The translations under genes and the position numbers were made by a program. The notes below the pieces were generated by a model. The model searched no databases. It had not been told where the DNA came from and was given only the letters and a program-made list of their open reading frames with translations. A stretch of DNA of 8,514 bases from Actinomycetes bacterium (GTDB taxonomy: Bacteria > Actinomycetota > Actinomycetes > Mycobacteriales > Mycobacteriaceae): the NCBI GenBank assembly GCA_023417985.1, contig JAEZDV010000019.1, forward strand, positions 1 through 8,514, written 5' to 3'. Every line of letters starts with the position of its first letter. Positions within the stretch are counted from its first letter, which is position 1. Shown one piece after another: positions 5,196-8,514 of this stretch.

Positions 5196-7472
5196 ATGCC
5201 GACACGCACAGTCGACGGGCATCGGATCACCCTCACCAATACCGACAAGGTGCTGTATCCGAAGACCGGCACGACGAAGGGTGACGTCATCGCCTACTAC
5301 GAGGCGGTCGCCGACGCGATGCTCCCGCATGTCGCCGGCCGGGCCGGGACCCGGAAACGCTGGCCCAACGGCGTCGACGAACCGGCGTTCTTCGAGAAGA
5401 ACCTCGCCGAGCATGCGCCGTCGTGGATCGAGCGGCGAACCCTGCACCACAAGCAACGCAGCGTCACCTATCCGCTGTTCGATTCGGCCGCGAGCCTCGT
5501 CTGGCTCGGGCAACAGGCCGCTCTCGAACTGCATGTGCCGCAATGGCGTTTCGACGACGACCACGCCGGCCCCGCCACCCGGATCGTCTTCGACCTCGAC
5601 CCGGGGCCCGGCGCGGGACTTCCCGAATGCGCTGTCGTGGCCGGGTACGTCCGCGACACCGTCGCCGAATTGGGCTGGAAAGCTTATCCGGTCACGAGTG
5701 GGAGTAAGGGAATCCACCTGTATGTGCCGCTCGACCGGATACTGAGCACGTCCGGGGCGTCGACCGTCGCCAAGCAGGTTGCGACCAACTTGGCGGTGAC
5801 GTACCCCGACCTCGTCACCGCGACGATGTCGAAGTCGGTGCGGCCCGGCAAGGTGTTCGTCGACTGGAGTCAGAACAACGGGGCGAAGACCACGGTCGCG
5901 CCGTATTCGCTGCGCGGACGCGAGGAGCCGTGGGTGGCGGCGCCTCGCGCCTGGGACGAGCTGGACGCCCCGGACCTGCGGCATCTGCGATTCGAGGAGG
6001 TGCTCGACCGCCTCGGCGAATCCGGCGACCTGCTCGACGGTCTCGACCCGCCACTGGACACCCGCCCCGAGTCCGACGCGCTCGCGTCGTATCGCAGCAA
6101 GCGCGACGCATCGCGCACTCCCGAGCCCGTGCCGCGTGGTGTCCCGCGCGACGGTTCCGGCGACCGGTTCGTCATCCAGGAACACCACGCCCGGCGGCTG
6201 CACTTCGACCTCCGGCTCGAGCGCGACGGCGTCCTCGCGTCGTGGGCCGTCCCGAAGAACCTGCCGGACAGTCCCGGCCGCAACCATCTCGCCGTCCACA
6301 CCGAGGATCATCCGATCGAGTACCTCACCTTTCACGGCACCATACCGAAAGGTGAATACGGCGGCGGGACGATGACGATCTGGGATACCGGCACCTACGA
6401 GACGGAGAAGTGGCGCGACGACGAGGTCATCGTGCGCCTGCACGGAAAGCGAATCGACGGGCGGTACGCGCTGATCCGCACCGAGAAGGATCAGTGGCTG
6501 GCACACCGGATGAAGGACCAGTCGTCCACCGGCCGGGCATCCGATTTTCCGCGCGGCATCGCACCGATGCTCGCGACTCCGGGCGAGGTGTCCCGGCTGG
6601 ACGCCGAACACTGGGCGTTCGAAGGCAAGTGGGACGGTTATCGCGCGGTCGCGGAGGTCTGCGAAGGCGAGTTGCGTCTGCACAGCAGGTCGGGGCGCGA
6701 CATCACCCGGGAGTATCCGCCGCTCGCCTACCTCGCCGGAATCCTCGAGGGACACGACGTGGTACTCGACGGTGAAATCGTGGCGGTCGATCCCGAAGGA
6801 GTCACCAGTTTCTCGCGTCTGCAGCAAGGTGTGAAAGCCGAGTACCGCGTGTTCGACATCCTGTATCTGGACGGGGTGTCGTTGCTGCGCAAGACGTATG
6901 ACGACCGGCGCCGGGTGCTCGACGCTCTCGCTGCCGCGACCGGGGGGATGCTCGTTCCGGAGCAGTTGCCCGGAGACGGGGCAGAAGCGCTCCGTCGGAG
7001 CAGGGACGCGCACTGGGAAGGCGTGATCGCCAAGCGGCGCGACTCCGTCTACCTCCCGGGTAAACGGGGGAGTGCGTGGATCAAGGAGAAGAACTGGCTC
7101 ACGCAGTCGGTGCTCATCGGCGGTTACCGGAAGGGACGGGGAAGCCGCTCTGCGACTTTCGGGTCTCTGTTGCTCGGGGTGTACGACGACGAGGGTGGCC
7201 TGCTCTACGTCGGGAAGGTCGGTACCGGATTCGGCGAACGCACCCTCGCCGAACTGGTGGACGCGATGGAAGGTCTCGAGACTCCGACGAACCCCTTCTC
7301 CGACGAGGTACCGCGGGCGGAGCGACGGGACGCTGTGTGGCTGCATCCGGAGTTGGTGGGCGAAGTGCGGTTTCAGGGGTGGACGGACGGCGGGCGCCTT
7401 CGGCACACGAGTTGGCAGGGCATACGTGACGACCTCGATCCGGCGTCGGTCCACAGAGAAAGCCCGTCCTGA
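5196..7472 (+). CDS. ligD: Multifunctional DNA repair ligase/polymerase LigD (POL-PE-LIG)
   Basis: The 758-residue product has the domain order and nearly the length of M. tuberculosis LigD (759). Domain 1 (about 10-285) is the primase-type polymerase, with metal-binding Asp133 and Asp135 in FDLDPG, SGSKGIH (168-174) and a third Asp224 in FVDWSQN. Domain 2 (about 323-440) is the 3'-phosphoesterase, with His330, His336, Asp338 and Arg340 in HHARRLHFDLR plus His372 and Tyr376. Domain 3 (about 453-750) is the ATP-dependent ligase, with nucleotidyl-accepting Lys478 in EGKWDGYR, motif IV EGVIAKR (608-614), motif V WIKEK (628-632) and a C-terminal OB fold. Every catalytic residue looked for is present, so all three activities should work. 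It trims, fills and seals double-strand breaks with Ku in non-homologous end joining; no ku gene is in the window. The ATG at 5196 places the conserved ITLTN about where it sits in the mycobacterial protein. Confidence 0.96.
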   Translation: MPTRTVDGHRITLTNTDKVLYPKTGTTKGDVIAYYEAVADAMLPHVAGRAGTRKRWPNGVDEPAFFEKNLAEHAPSWIERRTLHHKQRSVTYPLFDSAASLVWLGQQAALELHVPQWRFDDDHAGPATRIVFDLDPGPGAGLPECAVVAGYVRDTVAELGWKAYPVTSGSKGIHLYVPLDRILSTSGASTVAKQVATNLAVTYPDLVTATMSKSVRPGKVFVDWSQNNGAKTTVAPYSLRGREEPWVAAPRAWDELDAPDLRHLRFEEVLDRLGESGDLLDGLDPPLDTRPESDALASYRSKRDASRTPEPVPRGVPRDGSGDRFVIQEHHARRLHFDLRLERDGVLASWAVPKNLPDSPGRNHLAVHTEDHPIEYLTFHGTIPKGEYGGGTMTIWDTGTYETEKWRDDEVIVRLHGKRIDGRYALIRTEKDQWLAHRMKDQSSTGRASDFPRGIAPMLATPGEVSRLDAEHWAFEGKWDGYRAVAEVCEGELRLHSRSGRDITREYPPLAYLAGILEGHDVVLDGEIVAVDPEGVTSFSRLQQGVKAEYRVFDILYLDGVSLLRKTYDDRRRVLDALAAATGGMLVPEQLPGDGAEALRRSRDAHWEGVIAKRRDSVYLPGKRGSAWIKEKNWLTQSVLIGGYRKGRGSRSATFGSLLLGVYDDEGGLLYVGKVGTGFGERTLAELVDAMEGLETPTNPFSDEVPRAERRDAVWLHPELVGEVRFQGWTDGGRLRHTSWQGIRDDLDPASVHRESPS

Positions 7473-7515
7473 CTCAGGCTGATACCGTTCGTTCTGCATA
7501 CGACATCAGGCAATC

Positions 7516-7522
7516 GGGAGGG
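7516..7522 (+). promoter_or_regulatory. Strong Shine-Dalgarno site of the response regulator gene
   Basis: GGGAGGG lies five bases before the ATG at 7528 and is the best ribosome site in the window. The 55-base gap after ligD also contains TACCGT (7483-7488), which fits TANNNT as a possible -10 but has no convincing -35, so read-through from ligD cannot be excluded. Confidence 0.65.
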
Positions 7523-7527
7523 CTGTC

Positions 7528-8205
7528 ATGGCCGAGAATTCTGCTCCCGTCCGCCGGATCGGGCTCGTCGAAGACCACGAGTCGGTGGCTCTGGGACTGG
7601 CGGCGATGCTCGCCGACCAACCGGATCTCGAACTCGTCTGTGCTGCTGCGACGGTCGACGCCCTACTCGCGCAGCACGACGACCTCGACCTCGCGGTCCT
7701 GGACCTGCGGCTCTCCGACGGGTCGTCGCCGAAGAACAACGTCGAACGTTTGCGGGCCGCCGGACTCGAAACGCTGGTGTTCACGGGCGCCGAGAACGCT
7801 TTTCTGGTGCGCTCCGCAGCACGCGCTGGGGTTCTGGGCGTGGTCCGCAAGTCGGAACCCGCCGCTGTGGTGGTGGACGCCATCCGGACGGCCGCGTCGG
7901 GAGGGCAGGTCGCGAGCACCGAGTGGGCTGCGGCGATCGACGGTGACCCCGAACTCGGCGACGTGGGCCTGAGCCCTCGGCAACTCGAGGTGCTCGAACT
8001 GTACGCGTCGGGGGAGAAACTCGATCGTGTCGCGCGATTGACCGGCCTCGCGCCCCAGACGGTCAACGACTACCTGCAGCGGATCCGGGCCAAGTACGCC
8101 GAAGCGGGCCGGCCCGCCCCGACCAAGACCGACCTGTACAAACGTGCGATCGAGGACGGGTGGTTGCCGATTCCGGAGCGGGACGATGCGCGTCGGCGTG
8201 GCTGA
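7528..8205 (+). CDS. NarL/LuxR-type two-component response regulator
   Basis: The 225-residue product begins with a receiver domain (about 10-125). Its phosphorylation residues are all present: acidic pair Glu15-Asp16, phospho-acceptor Asp59 in VLDLRLSDG, Thr86 in VFTG and Lys108 in VVRKSE. After a short linker, a LuxR-type helix-turn-helix starts at LSPRQLEVLELYASG (about 148-162), with the recognition helix around APQTVNDYLQRIRAKY. The C-terminal tail (about 194-212, GRPAPTKTDLYKRAIEDGW) differs from the E. coli NarL/FixJ ending and looks like an actinobacterial subtype. It should be a phosphorylation-controlled transcription factor; its targets are unknown. The end of the gene overlaps the next gene, which encodes a membrane protein, so the two are probably translated together as a two-component pair. 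Confidence 0.92.
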   Translation: MAENSAPVRRIGLVEDHESVALGLAAMLADQPDLELVCAAATVDALLAQHDDLDLAVLDLRLSDGSSPKNNVERLRAAGLETLVFTGAENAFLVRSAARAGVLGVVRKSEPAAVVVDAIRTAASGGQVASTEWAAAIDGDPELGDVGLSPRQLEVLELYASGEKLDRVARLTGLAPQTVNDYLQRIRAKYAEAGRPAPTKTDLYKRAIEDGWLPIPERDDARRRG

Positions 8206-8514
8206 CGGGACGACCGCCGGTGCGACCGCGGCGGCAGACCGGCTACTGCGAATGTTCGCGTGGTTCATCGCGATCGGATACATGTGTTACGTGCTCCTGG
8301 TCGCTCCGGCGATCGTCGGGCAGGCCGCGCTGACCGACTCGTGGTGGACACCTACCGCGGTGGTGATGATCTTCGGGTCGTGCATCGCCCTCGGCTTGTC
8401 GGCGTCGTTGTGTGACAAGCGGCAGATGAAGCGAGTCGGAGCGGCGAACGCACTCCTCTACCTCGGGGCCGTCGCCCGGTGGTTCCCGGCGTGGAACGGT
8501 TCGGTCGTACCGCA
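8186..8514 (+). CDS. Membrane protein N-terminus, probable partner sensor kinase (3'-truncated by the window edge)
   Basis: From the ATG at 8186 the frame stays open to the window end, giving 109 residues. GGAG (8175-8178) lies seven bases before the start. The start is inside the response regulator gene, with a 20-base overlap, which points to translational coupling. After about 22 polar residues come hydrophobic segments at about 24-45 and 57-75, and a third begins near 87 (ANALLYLGAVARWF). A short basic loop (DKRQMKR, 77-83) separates segments two and three, and the inside-positive rule suggests it is cytoplasmic. No kinase motif is in the visible part. The sensor-kinase call rests on gene order only; another membrane protein co-expressed with the regulator is possible. 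Alternative starts include GTG at codon 5. Confidence 0.75.
   Translation, partial: MRVGVADGTTAGATAAADRLLRMFAWFIAIGYMCYVLLVAPAIVGQAALTDSWWTPTAVVMIFGSCIALGLSASLCDKRQMKRVGAANALLYLGAVARWFPAWNGSVVP

Noticed and set aside
3731..5290. Minus-strand open frame (519 codons) opposite the P450, crossing into ligD
   Set aside because: It is a shadow of the P450 reading frame with no recognisable family, and it would cover the operator region.
5088..7499. Long minus-strand open frame (803 codons) opposite ligD
   Set aside because: It is a codon-bias shadow of ligD: no motif, low-complexity Arg/Val/Gly/Asp composition, and it covers the whole of a gene with all catalytic motifs intact.
7473..7527. CTGAT...ATCAG inverted repeat and duplicated TCAGGC between ligD and the response regulator
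   Set aside because: The arms are only five bases, separated by 21 bases, with no pairing continuing inward, which is within chance expectation. There is no U-tract for a terminator.

Overview
The window looks like chromosomal DNA of a high-GC actinobacterium of the Rhodococcus/Nocardia/Mycobacterium group. Reasons: strong G/C bias at third codon positions, GTG starts, few Shine-Dalgarno sites, a LigD with the mycobacterial domain order (POL-PE-LIG), and a TetR/P450 pair resembling the M. tuberculosis Rv3058c-cyp136 (Rv3059) pair. The genus assignment is inference. No mobile element, CRISPR array, tRNA or rRNA was seen, and no gene-free stretch exceeds 100 bases.

Layout. Positions 1-744 (+) hold the 3' part of an aldo/keto reductase with its catalytic tetrad intact. 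It converges, 12 bases from stop to stop, on a 738-residue cytoplasmic molybdopterin oxidoreductase with an N-terminal [4Fe-4S] site (757-2973, -). Upstream of that on the same strand is a TetR-family regulator (3073-3693, -). The regulator diverges from a cytochrome P450 (3791-5146, +) of CYP136 type. The 97-base region between tetR and the P450 carries two perfect inverted repeats and overlapping opposed promoter-like elements, so it is the best candidate control region in the window.

Downstream of the P450 and on the same strand is a complete three-domain DNA repair ligase/polymerase, LigD (5196-7472). Next comes a NarL/LuxR-type response regulator (7528-8205), whose end overlaps by 20 bases the start of a multi-spanning membrane protein cut by the window edge (8186-8514). 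That protein is probably the partner sensor kinase.

How the genes may work together. The TetR protein probably represses itself and the P450 in response to an unknown small molecule. The molybdoenzyme downstream of tetR may belong to the same response or have its own leaderless promoter. The reductase, molybdoenzyme and P450 are all redox enzymes, but nothing in the sequence fixes a shared substrate. LigD belongs to non-homologous end joining, and its partner Ku is not in the window. The last two genes look like an independent two-component system. I see no clear evidence of a wholly new system. The most promising leads are the tetR/P450 operator architecture and the unusual molybdenum-ligand region of the oxidoreductase.
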